From contig NC_051097.1 in assembly GCF_901709675.1 (NCBI RefSeq), forward strand, positions 6,674,039-6,738,038: 64,000 nt of DNA, given 5' to 3'. Positions 11,604 through 30,400 of this stretch are shown piece after piece. Under the pieces are notes generated by a model. That model was not told the DNA's origin. It was given only the letters and a program-made list of their open reading frames with translations, and made no database searches. This DNA comes from Syngnathus acus. Taxonomy: Eukaryota > Chordata > Actinopteri > Syngnathiformes > Syngnathidae. Each line of letters starts with the position of its first letter. The first letter of the stretch is position 1. The position numbers and the translations under genes are program-made.

Positions 11604-12754
11604 ATGTTTTTGAGACTTGCGGTTTGCGGGTTGGTGTTGGCGCTGGTAGCGTGCGCCGACGGTAGCGTGCAGGCTCAAAGTATCAGCAGAGCGCTGTTCC
11701 TGCCCAGAGACTACGGAGTCAAGCTTTGTGGGAGGGAGTTCATACGAGCTGTCATTTTCACCTGCGGAGGCTCACGCTGGAAGAGACTCGACAATGCAGA
11801 AGATGGTGAGTGGACATGGATATTTTTTTTTTCAGACTATTTATGAGATAATTTCCAATTTGAATTGAAAAGTTTTTTTCAATTTCTTTTTTTTTCTTTT
11901 TTTTTAAATGATATATTTACTTGGAAAGAAATTTTTATTGGGTGATTTTTTTTTAAATACATGATGCAACAAAAGAAATAATGCAGCAATGTTTTTCATT
12001 GGATAGAGAAAAAAATGAATGAACTTTAGCTTCAATTATCACCCACCAAAAAAAAACTGTTTAAAAATCATCGTCAAAAACCGTGTATCATTTTTAACTT
12101 TTACAATAGGCTTCGGCTACATATCTGAGGAACCCCTGCAAATTTTTCTAACCCACTACTGGGTCCCACCAGTTGAGAATAACTAGTCTATTTTATGTAG
12201 CACTCATGTCTACTGAAAATCATGTCGCGTTTTAAACCTTACAGATTTTCTCCCCAAGGCGTTCTTGTGTTAAACAAAAATGAGTGGAAATATGGGATAT
12301 TAAAAAAAAATATTCTCCACTAGATGGCACTACTGGCACTCTTTCAAAGTTTGTCATAACGACTACCAGCTTTTTGTTTTTTTGCAAAGCTCAACCTATA
12401 GCCACGGTCGTTTCAGCACCATAGACAGTTCCCTCTATAGCACTGTACTGTAACGACAATAAAATGCATCAAATGTTGACGTATGGTCTTTTTTTTTTTC
12501 TTTCAGATTCCTTTCAATGGAGACCCCACATCACTAACCTTCTTCCCAAGCGTACCTCCTCCACCTTCTTTTCACTTTTCAATGCCGCTTCAAGCACGAG
12601 TGACAAGGACCGCTCGTCCATAATTTTGGTGGAACCCCTGAAAGACGGTTGGCCCGAAAACAGCGGGAGGAGACGAAGGCACTTTTCTCAGGGTGTGGCA
12701 GACGTTTGCTGCAGCGAAGGCTGCACTAAGAACGATATAGGACGATTGTGTTGA
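11604..12754 (+). CDS. rln: Relaxin-family prohormone (relaxin/relaxin-3 type)
   Basis: Two exons, 11604-11805 and 12507-12754, joined in phase 1 as in other insulin/relaxin genes, give 149 residues. A signal peptide (MFLRLAVCGLVLALVACA) precedes the B chain VKLCGREFIRAVIFTCGGSRW, which has the relaxin receptor-binding motif R-x3-R-x2-I and C-x11-C. A KR site follows, then a C peptide, an RRRR processing site and an A chain ending DVCCSEGCTKNDIGRLC with the CC-x3-C-x8-C pattern. The secreted hormone should act on RXFP receptors. The B chain is nearly identical to relaxin-3, but the location between plgrkt and jak2 matches the mammalian RLN1/RLN2/INSL4/INSL6 locus. I therefore name it rln, with rln3-like naming possible. 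The upstream GTG in frame is not the start. Confidence 0.88.
12317..12330 (+). promoter_or_regulatory. CTCF-like motif in the rln intron
   Basis: CCACTAGATGGCAC matches the core of the vertebrate CTCF consensus. It sits in the single intron of the relaxin gene. A motif match alone is weak evidence for binding. Confidence 0.3.
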
Positions 12755-12863
12755 GGGGTACTTTGTTGTCATGTTAATATCTCATAACAAATTAGTCAGA
12801 TTTTGTTTAAAAAAAAAAAAAGTCATGTAAAATGCGTTTGTGTTCATATGTCTGACTGACTAT

Positions 12864-12869
12864 AATAAA
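12864..12869 (+). terminator. rln: Poly(A) signal of rln
   Basis: AATAAA lies 110 nt after the relaxin stop codon. The converging jak2 gene has possible minus-strand AATAAA sites at 12,878-12,883, 12,912-12,917 and 12,978-12,983, so the two 3' ends probably abut or overlap. Confidence 0.6.
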
Positions 12870-13666
12870 CAGTGACATTTATTTAAAGAGGGACTCTAAA
12901 AGTGTTATAATTTTATTTAGGTGTGCAAAATGAATAAGTTTGTTGCCAATACAGTTAATATAATACCAGGAATGATTTTTATTCAATTTGAATAGTAAAA
13001 CGTTTTTATCAAAATGTTTTTTTCTCACATGTAAATGTACATCTGTGTTGCAAAGTCATCAAAACGGCTGCTGTGAAATTCCCCCAATGCTCTTTTATAC
13101 AAAGGATTTCAAAACATATCAACAGACTGCAACGTGACTTCTATAATTCAAAGTCTTCATATAAAAAAAGATATATACAAACAATTGATCGACTTAGAGG
13201 TAATATCAGCATTCCGAAACGTATTTTCTTCAAACACGCTATTAAATTCTACTCCTTCTTGAATTCTAAATGAGAACATACTTGTGAAGAGTTATTGCAA
13301 ATAATTACCACAAATAAATGTATTCTGGATTCTCTGTACTATTTTGCCTCTACCAAACAGGTCAGGTGGAGTTGTACATTTGATCGTGTCATGAAAGTGA
13401 ATTAAAACTACAACTCAAGTTTAAGCACAGTATAAAAAAAAGTTAACACTACAAATGCAGAGGTATGATACAAACACATATAAACATACAATATATATAA
13501 AAATATATTAAAAAAAGAACTGCTTAAAAAAAAGATATATAATAAATGTACAAAACCAAGGCAATTGAGAATGTTTTTTGGGGAATCAGGCGTAGTGTTT
13601 CAAAAAGTCCCCACATCATTTGCGAGTTGCCTTGGTGTGATAGGAAATCGTATCCGTGAATACGCC
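12870..13666 (-). other. jak2: Probable jak2 3'UTR
   Basis: AT-rich sequence downstream of the jak2 stop codon on the minus strand, with several minus-strand AATAAA candidates. No exon of another gene is visible, and short open frames here look random. Confidence 0.5.
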
Positions 13667-21206
<7,540 letters not shown>

Positions 21207-21220
21207 GTACCGACATTCAC

Positions 21221-22738
21221 CTAGAAAAGGGAAAAAACAGCAGCAAGTGAGTGGGGGTTCTAGCATGCTTATATTTGTCATAAAACTCCTCACATGTTCT
21301 CACAAGACCTTTATCGTAAAATCATATTTGTTCAAAAAGGGAGTAGAAGGAAGCCTAAGCTTATCTGACCCACATTGTTTGACTCCCAATGTGCTATAAT
21401 AATCACAAACACTTCAAACAGCGATAAAACTCTGGCGTTCCATTCGCTCTCGTTTCTCCGTTGAGCTGCTGACCCCCGCCGCCGCGAATCGCTTTAAGTG
21501 AATTCTGACACAAATCATTTCATCATGTCCTTAAATGATGCGTCTGCGAGGCCGAATGCGTAACAGAAACTTGATTCATGCAATTACAAAGTAGCACAGC
21601 TGATGAAAAGATAAAAAAGAACTACCGGGATAAAGATGTGAGTCAGTGTGGCCAAGAAGAAAAAGCAGCTGTTATACAATGTGATTGCAATGAAAGCTAT
21701 TCAATTGGCTATTTCCCACATCCTGGATGGAATTGTTTTTTTTTTTGATCAAACGGAAAAGCCCTGCCTCACTCAGAGTCAAGAGTCAAGACACTTTCCA
21801 TGCACTGGCAAACTGATCCAAATTGAAAAACAATGGCCCATTAAGTGAAGTGTTGTGTATCCATGTTTACACACCCCAAACATTTATCACACAGCATACA
21901 GGCAAGTTCCGCACTCAAGTCTTATCAGGGTCTCCTTGCTTTGCTGCACTAGGAGTGCGTTATCAGTAACAACACATTTCAACATACTCAAGTCTGGCTC
22001 GGGACATTTTGGGCTTTCACGATGTAACTCTTTAAAAACAATGCACACTAATAAGACTAATAAGCAAAACAGCAACCGTAAAGATTTTTTTCCACTATCC
22101 CCAAGCACCATTTTGAAACAAACGGTGGCTCATGATGAGTCACTGGAGACAGAAAGATTCTTTTTGGCCTTCTATCTATTCAAACATCAGAGCAAAATAA
22201 CGAGTAGACTTGTGTCCAGAGCAGAGGCGGTTTTACAGGGTGGCAAGGGGTGGCAACTGCCACCTCCCCCAAATGCGTTGCCACCCTAATTGCCACCACT
22301 ACAATGAGTCTACATTCACATTTTCAATACAAATCTTCCAATAGTGTGTTTTAATCACCTGTTCAGAACCGACTCCCCCCCCCCCCCCCCCCCCTTTGAA
22401 AATTAAAATGGTTGCATCCTATAGTGACTCCAATCAAATGGAAAAAAATCAAGTACATTTTACCTTTCCATTTCCTGGCTGAGGGAAGACACAGGTAAGA
22501 TAATCTATATATGGTTGCTCTATTCAGCGAATAAGCCCGAACACAGCCGGATGTTGCACAGCATCCACTGTAGCAATATGTTGTTGTTATGACTTTCGCC
22601 TTGTCCAATCATAATCATTGTCACCATACTGTTATTTAATTATTATTAAACATGCATAACTGTCAATCAAACACAATATTGAAATGATATTATGTTTTAG
22701 GAACCTAATATTAATGCTCAGCTCATACGCTCACTTAC
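21221..22738 (-). other. Probable first intron of jak2
   Basis: Lies between the exon carrying the jak2 start codon and a candidate non-coding first exon. It contains a 20-nt cytosine run (22,375-22,394) and a short G/C-rich palindromic stretch near 22,228-22,290 that may be a transposon end. No convincing exons were found on either strand. Confidence 0.45.
22375..22394. repeat. Poly(C) run of 20 nt
   Basis: Uninterrupted cytosines, likely to vary in length between individuals and prone to assembly error. Confidence 0.9.
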
Positions 22739-22960
22739 TGTTTGTTGTTCTCGAGTTGTCCACACAGCAGCTTCGGAGCAACGCTGTTAAGCGACAATAA
22801 TAAAAGAATCTCAAATTGTCAAGAGTCTCATTCGTCCGTTTTGACTTGCAGAGCAGACCGGCAGACAGCCGCGACGCATCTTTGTCCCAAAAACAACAAC
22901 GTCCACCTTAACAACTCTCGTCTAGGCCAACTGTCAACTGTCAAGCGATCCAATGGTGAC
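22739..22960 (-). promoter_or_regulatory. jak2: Candidate jak2 non-coding exon 1
   Basis: On the minus strand a near-perfect donor CA|GTAAGT lies at 22,739/22,738, downstream of a moderately CpG-rich stretch. The first coding exon has its acceptor at 21,220, so splicing of this exon would give the expected leader. The transcription start is not visible and the right edge is a guess. Open frames across it are probably not translated. Confidence 0.4.
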
Positions 22961-23074
22961 CCTGGACCGTCTCGATTTGGAATGAACCACGGGAACTCCT
23001 CTTGACTTGCCCCCATTGCGAGTGGGAGTGGATGACAGCCCACGAGAGACCATCATGTTTGTGAGTTGGGCCAA

Positions 23075-23090
23075 GGGCGCCCTCTGGTGG
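23075..23090 (-). promoter_or_regulatory. CTCF-like site between jak2 and rc3h2
   Basis: On the minus strand the sequence reads CCACCAGAGGGCGCCC, a strong match to the vertebrate CTCF core. It lies between two divergent genes that belong to different human chromosome-9 segments. Binding is inferred from the motif only. Confidence 0.45.
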
Positions 23091-23689
23091 AGTTGTATCT
23101 CATAGCAACATTTTAATATATGCTCAAACTAAGAAAAAGAAACAACATACCGGAAATAAAAACAAAGAGAGCGTACAACTCAAATGACTTTAAAATATCG
23201 TTTTGAGAGGGTTACTATAGAAAATTATACTTGACTTACTTCACACTGCTGGTTAACTATGAAAACTAAGAGGGTGTGCACACTTGTGCAACCACATTAT
23301 CTCAGTTGCTTATTTTCAATTCCCCTCGCAAAAAGACGTGACTCCACTCCTGATGATATGTTTTGTAAATACCTTTTCAATTTGAATTGATTCTTATATC
23401 TTACTTTTCTAGATTTTACAGTATATGTTTAATTAAAAAAAAATAAAAAATAATCCTTTCCTGTAATTGCAAAATCCCCTTTTTTGCAAGTTCTTGGCTA
23501 CTGTGTATACAGTAGAAAACTGCTATGATGAACTTGTCCGCGATCTGTATAGGCGCGTTTCACTGTTGCGCCACACGCACATAGTCATCATAATCGCGTC
23601 CAAAAAAAAAAAAAAAATTCCCGTCCTGTTCCTTTAAAAGCAACCAGCCTACGCCTCTAAAAAGCGGCTTGTTCCGGCTTGCATCTTTT

Positions 23690-23999
23690 TTATGCTCGCT
23701 CGCCACATGCCTGTGTGTCTCACGCAGTCGCTGTTTTGCTCTGACGTTCAATGTTCGGCGCTCGGCGATAGGATTGCGCCTTGAGCCCCGCCGCCGGTGC
23801 GCCATGCGAGGCCGCCTGCGAGGCGCCGCGGCCGGCTCCATCAACGGAGCAGTCAGATGCCACCATCCGAGCCTCCGTGCCACCTGAACCCAAATGTGCG
23901 TCAAGACTCATCTCCAGGCCTCCTTGTCATTATTCTTTCAAATTTTGCCATCTTGATGGAGGGACATGAGCACGTTTGGGCTGTGGAGGTGCGCCTGAG
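23690..23999 (+). promoter_or_regulatory. rc3h2: CpG-rich region, candidate rc3h2 exon 1
   Basis: A CpG-rich patch, rare in this AT-rich window, is followed by a strong plus-strand donor GAG|GTGAGT at 23,999/24,000. The next plausible plus-strand acceptor before the rc3h2 start codon ends at 27,426. A leader exon here with a 3.4-kb intron fits the roquin gene. An alternative or extra leader exon ends at the AAG|GTGCGT donor near 26,379. No transcript evidence was available. Confidence 0.4.
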
Positions 24000-24409
24000 G
24001 TGAGTGACTCCTCCAATTTTTTTTCTTCTCCAACTTCACTTGCCCTCAACTTGTTTTGATTGCGCCGTGTTTGTTGAGTGTGAAATAAGTTGGATGCCAG
24101 TTTGTCTGCAACTGGTGCTGAAGGGAGAAAGAGGAGGTGGAGGAGGAGGAGGAGGAGGAGGCAGGCAGGTGGTGCGTGGATGTTGTTTGGCTCCATCCGC
24201 TCATCAAAACACTAAACAGGATTCTCGGGTTGTGATGGAGCAGGATTTCCCAACTTTCTTATCTAGTAAACACCTTACCTTATTTAAGGTATGCAAGAGT
24301 GGCTTTATGCATGACTGCCATCTGTAAAGCTGAAATTTAGAGTAGCCATAACAATTTTTTTCTTTGCAAGCCACCTGCTCAAATTACACATTTTAATCAG
24401 AGATGGCTT

Positions 24410-24935
24410 TATGTGTCCCTAAACAAATTTCAGATTTTTATTTACAAAAAATGATTTTTAAGATTTTGTTTTGTTTTGTTTTTAAAGCTAGAGCAATATG
24501 AATTTTACCAAGCGTTGTAATTTATAGCCGTGCCACTTAAGAAAAAAATGATCACATATTTTTGAGCCATTATTATTATTATTATTATCATTTTTATTAT
24601 TATTATTATTATTATAAACTTGATGAAAATAAGGGAAGATTTGGGGTCATCACAAAAAAATAATCTTGAAAAGTTTCCCAAGTTTCCCAATTCCTACTGC
24701 TGAAAATCATCAGTCAGGTGACAAGCGGAGGCTGGTTTCCTCCACACATGATGCCTGACCTTCATACCAGAGCTCAGTTTTTGTCTCGTCACACCAAAGA
24801 AATTTCTTGCTCATGTTCTGAGAGTTCTTCAGTGGCCTTCAGGTGTGCTGCCATGCGCCTTATACTAAATAGTGCTTGGCCAGCATTTAGCCCTAATTAG
24901 TGTCTTGCTGGATCTATTGTTGTCCTTCTGGAAGC
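24410..24935 (-). mobile_element. Decayed Tc1-like transposon remnant
   Basis: Read on the minus strand, 24,716-24,935 has shifted fragments similar to Tc1/mariner transposase around its second catalytic Asp: KFLWCDETK, then in another frame HHVWRKPA. The terminal-like sequence at 24,410-24,440 resembles 13,965-13,990. Frame changes and the short length show that it cannot encode a working transposase. Confidence 0.6.
24569..24616. repeat. (ATT)n microsatellite
   Basis: An imperfect run of ATT/TTA units, interrupted once by CATTTT, inside the Tc1-like remnant region. Confidence 0.8.
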
Positions 24936-25154
24936 TTCTATTATATATATTTTTTTATGCAAGTTGTCTCATAAAGACCAAGCCATTTTTTAAGATTACA
25001 CAACACCTGTTTGCTTCCATTGCCGCAGATGCGAGTTCATTTAAAATATAAGCGGCTGTTTTTCTGCGTGGTGTAGCAGCATCTGAGCTGAAACAGTTGT
25101 CCTGCCTCCCACCGAGATACTGCCCCCGCACACTCTCACGACAGCCGTCAGGAA

Positions 25155-25174
25155 AACACACACACACACACACA
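25155..25174. repeat. (CA)n microsatellite
   Basis: About ten AC dinucleotides in the rc3h2 leader intron. Confidence 0.85.
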
Positions 25175-25417
25175 GCTACACAATCAAAACATGACGCACT
25201 ATATGTTAATATTTTGTATCCTTTAACGAGAACCAGCACGTTTTCCAGTTAAACTTTAATTTCCAGTCACCGTTTACAGTCAAATAATGGCCTGACTCTT
25301 CCTCAGAGTTACTGACTTTTATGATAAATAGTTCTTCTTCTGGTTTTACTGGTCCGCAGTGGATCTATTTTGTTCTGCTTTATCACCTTTTGTTCATTGT
25401 TCCTTGCCTGTGTGTAT

Positions 25418-25439
25418 CACACACACACACACACACACA
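25418..25439. repeat. (CA)n microsatellite
   Basis: About eleven CA dinucleotides in the rc3h2 leader intron. Confidence 0.85.
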
Positions 25440-27481
25440 TGCAAGGACATGTCACCAAATATGTCTTATGAAGAGGGCTCTGTCAAAGTTGCGTTGTTTG
25501 TGCCGCATAGTATGAGGTACTGCGCTTACGTGGGCGTGTTCTGCTCGGATGAGATTTCAACAGACCGCCCGCGTCTTATTTGACTTTTATTTTCCAGCGC
25601 TCTAATGGCCATGACCAAAAGAAATCTCAACCAACACTTTCTTGTGGAGTTTCAAGCGTACAAGCGAGTGTTTTTTTACAATATATGGGCAAGTCTGACT
25701 TTAGAACTTGGCACCTTCAGTATCATGCACTGATGTATCCTGGAAAGGTTGCAGTGTAATTAACTGCAAGAAGAGGCAGAGAAGGTCCCCAACTAGTCCA
25801 GAGCAAAATGAATATACATCTGTGAGTATTGGTTAAATATATTTATATGGCAGTGACAAATACATAGCTTGAAGCAGGCACGCTCGGCCTCTTATTTGGA
25901 GAACTGTGTGAGCACCAACAGAGCGGTGGGGAGGGGTAAAACTGAATGGTTTTTTTGGAGGTTTCATTATTGCAGATTTATAGTAGAGAGTAAAAGTCAT
26001 CAGGGAAAAAAAAAAATGTACCTGAAACTCCCAATCACTGTACACGTGGACAATAGTGATTGTGCTCTGAGGGAAGTGTGTAAGCCGAGACGCAAAAACA
26101 GGATGTGACAGTTGTTCGGAGCAGGAACAGGTGGCTGGAGTGTTACGTTCCCCACCAGTTGCTTTGCTCCACCACTCCCCCCCGTCCGCCTCCTTAAATT
26201 GTCACCCCGGGGCTCCTTTCGCCACAAGAGCGTGACCTAACTCTTCCTTGGACGTTATTGAAGGGAAGGTGGGGTGCAGTTATGGCGGTTAAATTTGGGT
26301 GCCTCACTGAAGGAAACATGAGGCGGCAACGCAGCTCGAGGCTGTCCAGGCGTAGTGACGAGGCGCGGAGCCCTTGGAAGGTGCGTAAACAGAATATATG
26401 ACAAATATGTCAAATGGAAATTTTGAAGGGCTGGTTGAGATTAATTATCTGTCATATGCAATGTTACAGCAGTGACCTCGTGCTCACAAATTAAAATGAA
26501 CTATTCTGACTTTTTAGCATTTTATCTGATAAATTAGTAAAGGATATGTGAATTTTTTTTTTAAATTCAGATTAGAGGGAGAATTTTGAAATGTGAGCTA
26601 ATGTTGTTTTTTTGAGGTTGGCACAAGATGAAATGTTTTCGCCTTAAAGCTTTCCAAGCCAAACAGCCTCAAACATTTAAGGGCCATTGATCTTGTGTGT
26701 CGAAATCTTCATCTTTTGTCTTGAAATTTTGCACGATCAAAACAAGATTTAGCATGCATATTTTGGAAAGCACGCGTCTTCTGAACTTTAGAAATTCAGA
26801 CCTGATATAATTAAAGTATTTGCAGGAAATAATTATAGTCATTGTGTTTGAAATATATATTTTTTAAAAAGTTTGTGTTTGGTAATATGGTAGAAGGAGG
26901 CAATTGTGGGAGGGATCACAGCCAACTGGTTTGGGCAAGGATATATCAGAGGGTCCACAAAATAACCCCCCTTTTTTTTTTTTTCTTGTAAACCCCTAAA
27001 ATTCTTGGATAAATATTGCTAAATATTCTTTATATGTTCCTTACACGGGTGGAATTGTTGAAAAAGGTCCCAGGGAAATTGGAAAATACCCAAAAGTCAA
27101 TTATGTGACCTGTTTGTTGTCGTGCAAATACTAAGACATTCTCAAAGCATAAAATGAGGCACAGATAAAAACAGAGCAGCAGCTAAAAAAATCTTATGAT
27201 GGGATTAAGGGTGATAAACTTCCTGCAAAATTCCATGCGCAAATTGTACTGCAAGTTCAACAAAAGTTTGAACAATTGCTTCTTTTTTTTTTTTTACGTA
27301 AAGCTTCAAACATCAAAGAACCCATAACAGACCATTCCCAGTTCTGATTGGATTAGATTCTCTTTCAAGCCTTTCATAGTCTCTATAGAGCATCTAGTCT
27401 TGTCTTGTCTCTCAAGTCTTTCCCAGCACCAGCCTGTCGCAGTTCATTGAGATGTATTCCCCCTGACCCGTTCGAGTCGGG

Positions 27482-30400
27482 ATGCCGGTGCAGGCGGCCC
27501 AGTGGACGGACTTCCTGTCCTGTCCCATCTGCTACAACGAGTTCAACGGCAGCAGCCAGCAGCCCGTCAGTTTGGGTTGCTCGCACACGGTGTGCCGAAC
27601 GTGCCTCCACAAGCTGCACCGCAAAGCCTGCCCCTTCGACCAGACGCCAATCAGCACGGATATCGACCTGCTGCCCGTCAATTGTGCTCTCCTGCAGCTG
27701 GTTGGCGCTCAGGTAAAAAAGGAAATCATTTCTGAATGGAGTGGATTGTAATGTGATAAATGTGTAGGTTCCAGACGTGAAGCCGGTCAGCCTGAGCAGT
27801 GACAAAGATGTCGGACACTATGAGGCCTGCAGGGTGTGTGTGGAAGAGCTGGCTCTCTACCTCAAACCAATTAGCGGCACTAAAGGTAAGAATCCTTCAC
27901 GATTCAGATGTTTCGCGTCTCGTCACCACAAAGTTCTCGTCCTCCTCCAGGCGTGGCGCCGCCGAGTCCGAGCGCACTCAGCCGACCCATGCAGAGGAAA
28001 CTGGTGACGCTGGTCAATTGCCAGCTGGTGGAGGAGGAAGGCCGAGTGCGGGCCGTGCGTGCGGGCCGTTCGCTGGGCGAGCGGACGGTCACTGAGCTCA
28101 TTTTGCAGCATCAGAACCCGCAGCAACTGTCTGCTAACCTATGGGCTGCGGTGAGAGCACGGGGATGCCAATTCCTTGGACCTGGTGAGTGCATATCATC
28201 ATTTACAGAAAAATAATTTGATTATATTAAGGAAAACTATCATACCGGGCCACATATGCAAGATCTGCTGTCGATCGCAGCTCACGCCCGGACACTCACA
28301 CACAAACACTAATATTTACAATGTACCGGTAACATTTGTTTGAACAATTATAATTATTTCTTAAAACTGTTTCTCAGAATATGTTTTGTGTCTTACAATT
28401 GTTCAACTAGTTCTAAGTAACCCCCGCCCCCTTCCTTCAGCCATGCAGGAGGATGCTTTGAAGCTTGTGCTTTTGGCTTTGGAGGACGGTTCGGCACTAT
28501 CCAGAAAGGTGCTGGTGTTGTTTGTTGTGCAAAAGTTGGAAGGGCGCTTCCCACAGGCTTCCAAAACCAGCATAGGCCATGTGGTGCAACTCCTCTACAG
28601 GGCCTCTTGCTTCAAGGTACAGTGCAACATGAACATCCTCCAAGGCGAACCTCAAAGTTAAATATTACACAACAACAGAACAAAGGTTTATTATTTCATC
28701 ATGATGAGCATCTGTGAGTGAAATATTTTCTGGCTTTTTACCCAAGTTGCTGTGAGGTTTTAGTCGCTGGATTTTCCATTAATCAAAAGGAATTGCAAAA
28801 AAGGTAGAGTGGGGGGGTACAAAATGGAAGCATCTGAAATTAATAAGGCAAAGCCACAGGGTACATTCATGCGTGTTTGATAACGCAACCTCCGTAACCT
28901 CCAAAAATCATAAAGCGAGCACCCCCTGTAGATGGAAAAATCAAACGCGCGTAACTAACACACGGACTCCCCGTGGACACGCGTGTGTATTTTTGTGCCT
29001 GTTACCCGATGATGTTCATAGCTGGCAGGGCACAAATGCCAACTATTTCCCAGTGATGTAACAACATTCTATATTTGGGCAGGACAGATGCAGGGATACA
29101 AAAGTAGGTCAAAATAAGGTAGACATGACATGATGATGACTTTTTTTGATGATTGGTGTGATGTAGTCTAATGATGATTACTCATAGGGCAGATTCTGAG
29201 AAAGGGAAACTCCCTTTTCTTGATCTGAATTTGAGTTAACAATGTCTGAAGATTCATCACACCGCCTAAGAAAACAGTGAACTTGCAGTACAAATAAATA
29301 ATACATTTTTAAAAATTATATATAATATATAAATATATATTATGAAATAATGGCACCTCTGGTTAAGATGTGTTCTTTAGCTTGAGGGGAAAAAAAGGTA
29401 ACCTTAAATTATTGACAAGTGAGCAGTCGACAGCTAGCTAGTTAGCGGATGAGTGCAGTAAAATCATTTAAATCATCATCCAGGTGACCAAGCGGGATGA
29501 AGACTCCTCACTGATGCAGCTGAAAGAGGAATTCCGCACCTACGAGGCTCTCAGGAGAGAACACGATTCTCAAATCGTGCACATCGCCATGGAAGCTGGC
29601 CTCCGCATCTCGCCCGAGCAGTGGTCTTCTCTGTTGTACGGGGATCTGGTCCACAAGTCGCACATGCAGTCCATCATTGACAAGGTCTCGTACTCTAGTA
29701 CCAAACAGGCTTACGGCGGCAAAGCACTACATGAAACTCCTTAACTCATTTCAACATAGTTCCATGGCACAACGCAGCCACAAGATGGGGCCAAAGTAAA
29801 AACAAAATTAAAAAATAACAGCAAATCATTGTATATGTAACTTTGCAGTTGCAGTCTCCAGAGTCGTTTGCAAAAAGTGTCCAGGAGCTGACCATCGTCC
29901 TGCAGAGGACAGGAGACCCGGCCAATCTCACCAACCTCAGAGCTCACCTGGAGTTGCTGGCCAACATAGACCACAATACAGGTTCAGTAAATTCACTGAC
30001 TTGCTTTGTACAAGATGGATTTGTGTAAAGGGCTCTAATGATGATTCCTCATAGAGCAGATTTTGAGAAAGGGAAAGCTCCCTTTTGCTGATCTGAGTTT
30101 GAGTTGAGATATCTGATGATGCCTCATACATCCATGACTCATCGTTGTGCCGAGTGACAAATGATCTGCCATGCTGTGTGATGTTCGTAATATCGCAAGA
30201 AGAAAAATAGGATTGTTTTCTTTTGTCTGCCTAGATGATGTAGCACCATCGTGGGAGGAGCTGGAAAATGTCATGTTGGCTATAAAGTTGGTGGTTCACG
30301 GCCTGGTAGAATTCATCCAAAATTTCAGCAAGAAGAGCCACGACACCCCACAGGTAGTTGACGATCTTGGAATGATAATCAGTTTACTCAGTGTACACTT

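Larger units (their letters stand above)
24001..27426 (+). other. Probable rc3h2 leader intron
   Basis: No recognisable coding exon. It holds a (GGA)n tract (24,133-24,160), an (ATT)n tract (24,569-24,616), two (CA)n tracts, a Tc1-like transposon remnant and a G/C-rich patch near 26,220-26,380 with an ATG-containing short open frame. That last patch may be another leader exon. Confidence 0.45.

Noticed and set aside
22228-22394. Possible hAT-type transposon end next to the poly(C) run
   Set aside because: A short GC-rich palindromic stretch alone is too little to name a transposon.
23560-24003. Several overlapping open frames in the CpG-rich patch
   Set aside because: High GC lowers stop frequency; translations are low-complexity and none resembles a protein. 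Better explained as a promoter and leader exon.
26281-26379. Short open frame MAVKFGCLTEG ending at an AAG|GTGCGT donor
   Set aside because: Could be a leader exon of rc3h2, but no partner acceptor decides the frame and the peptide matches nothing known.
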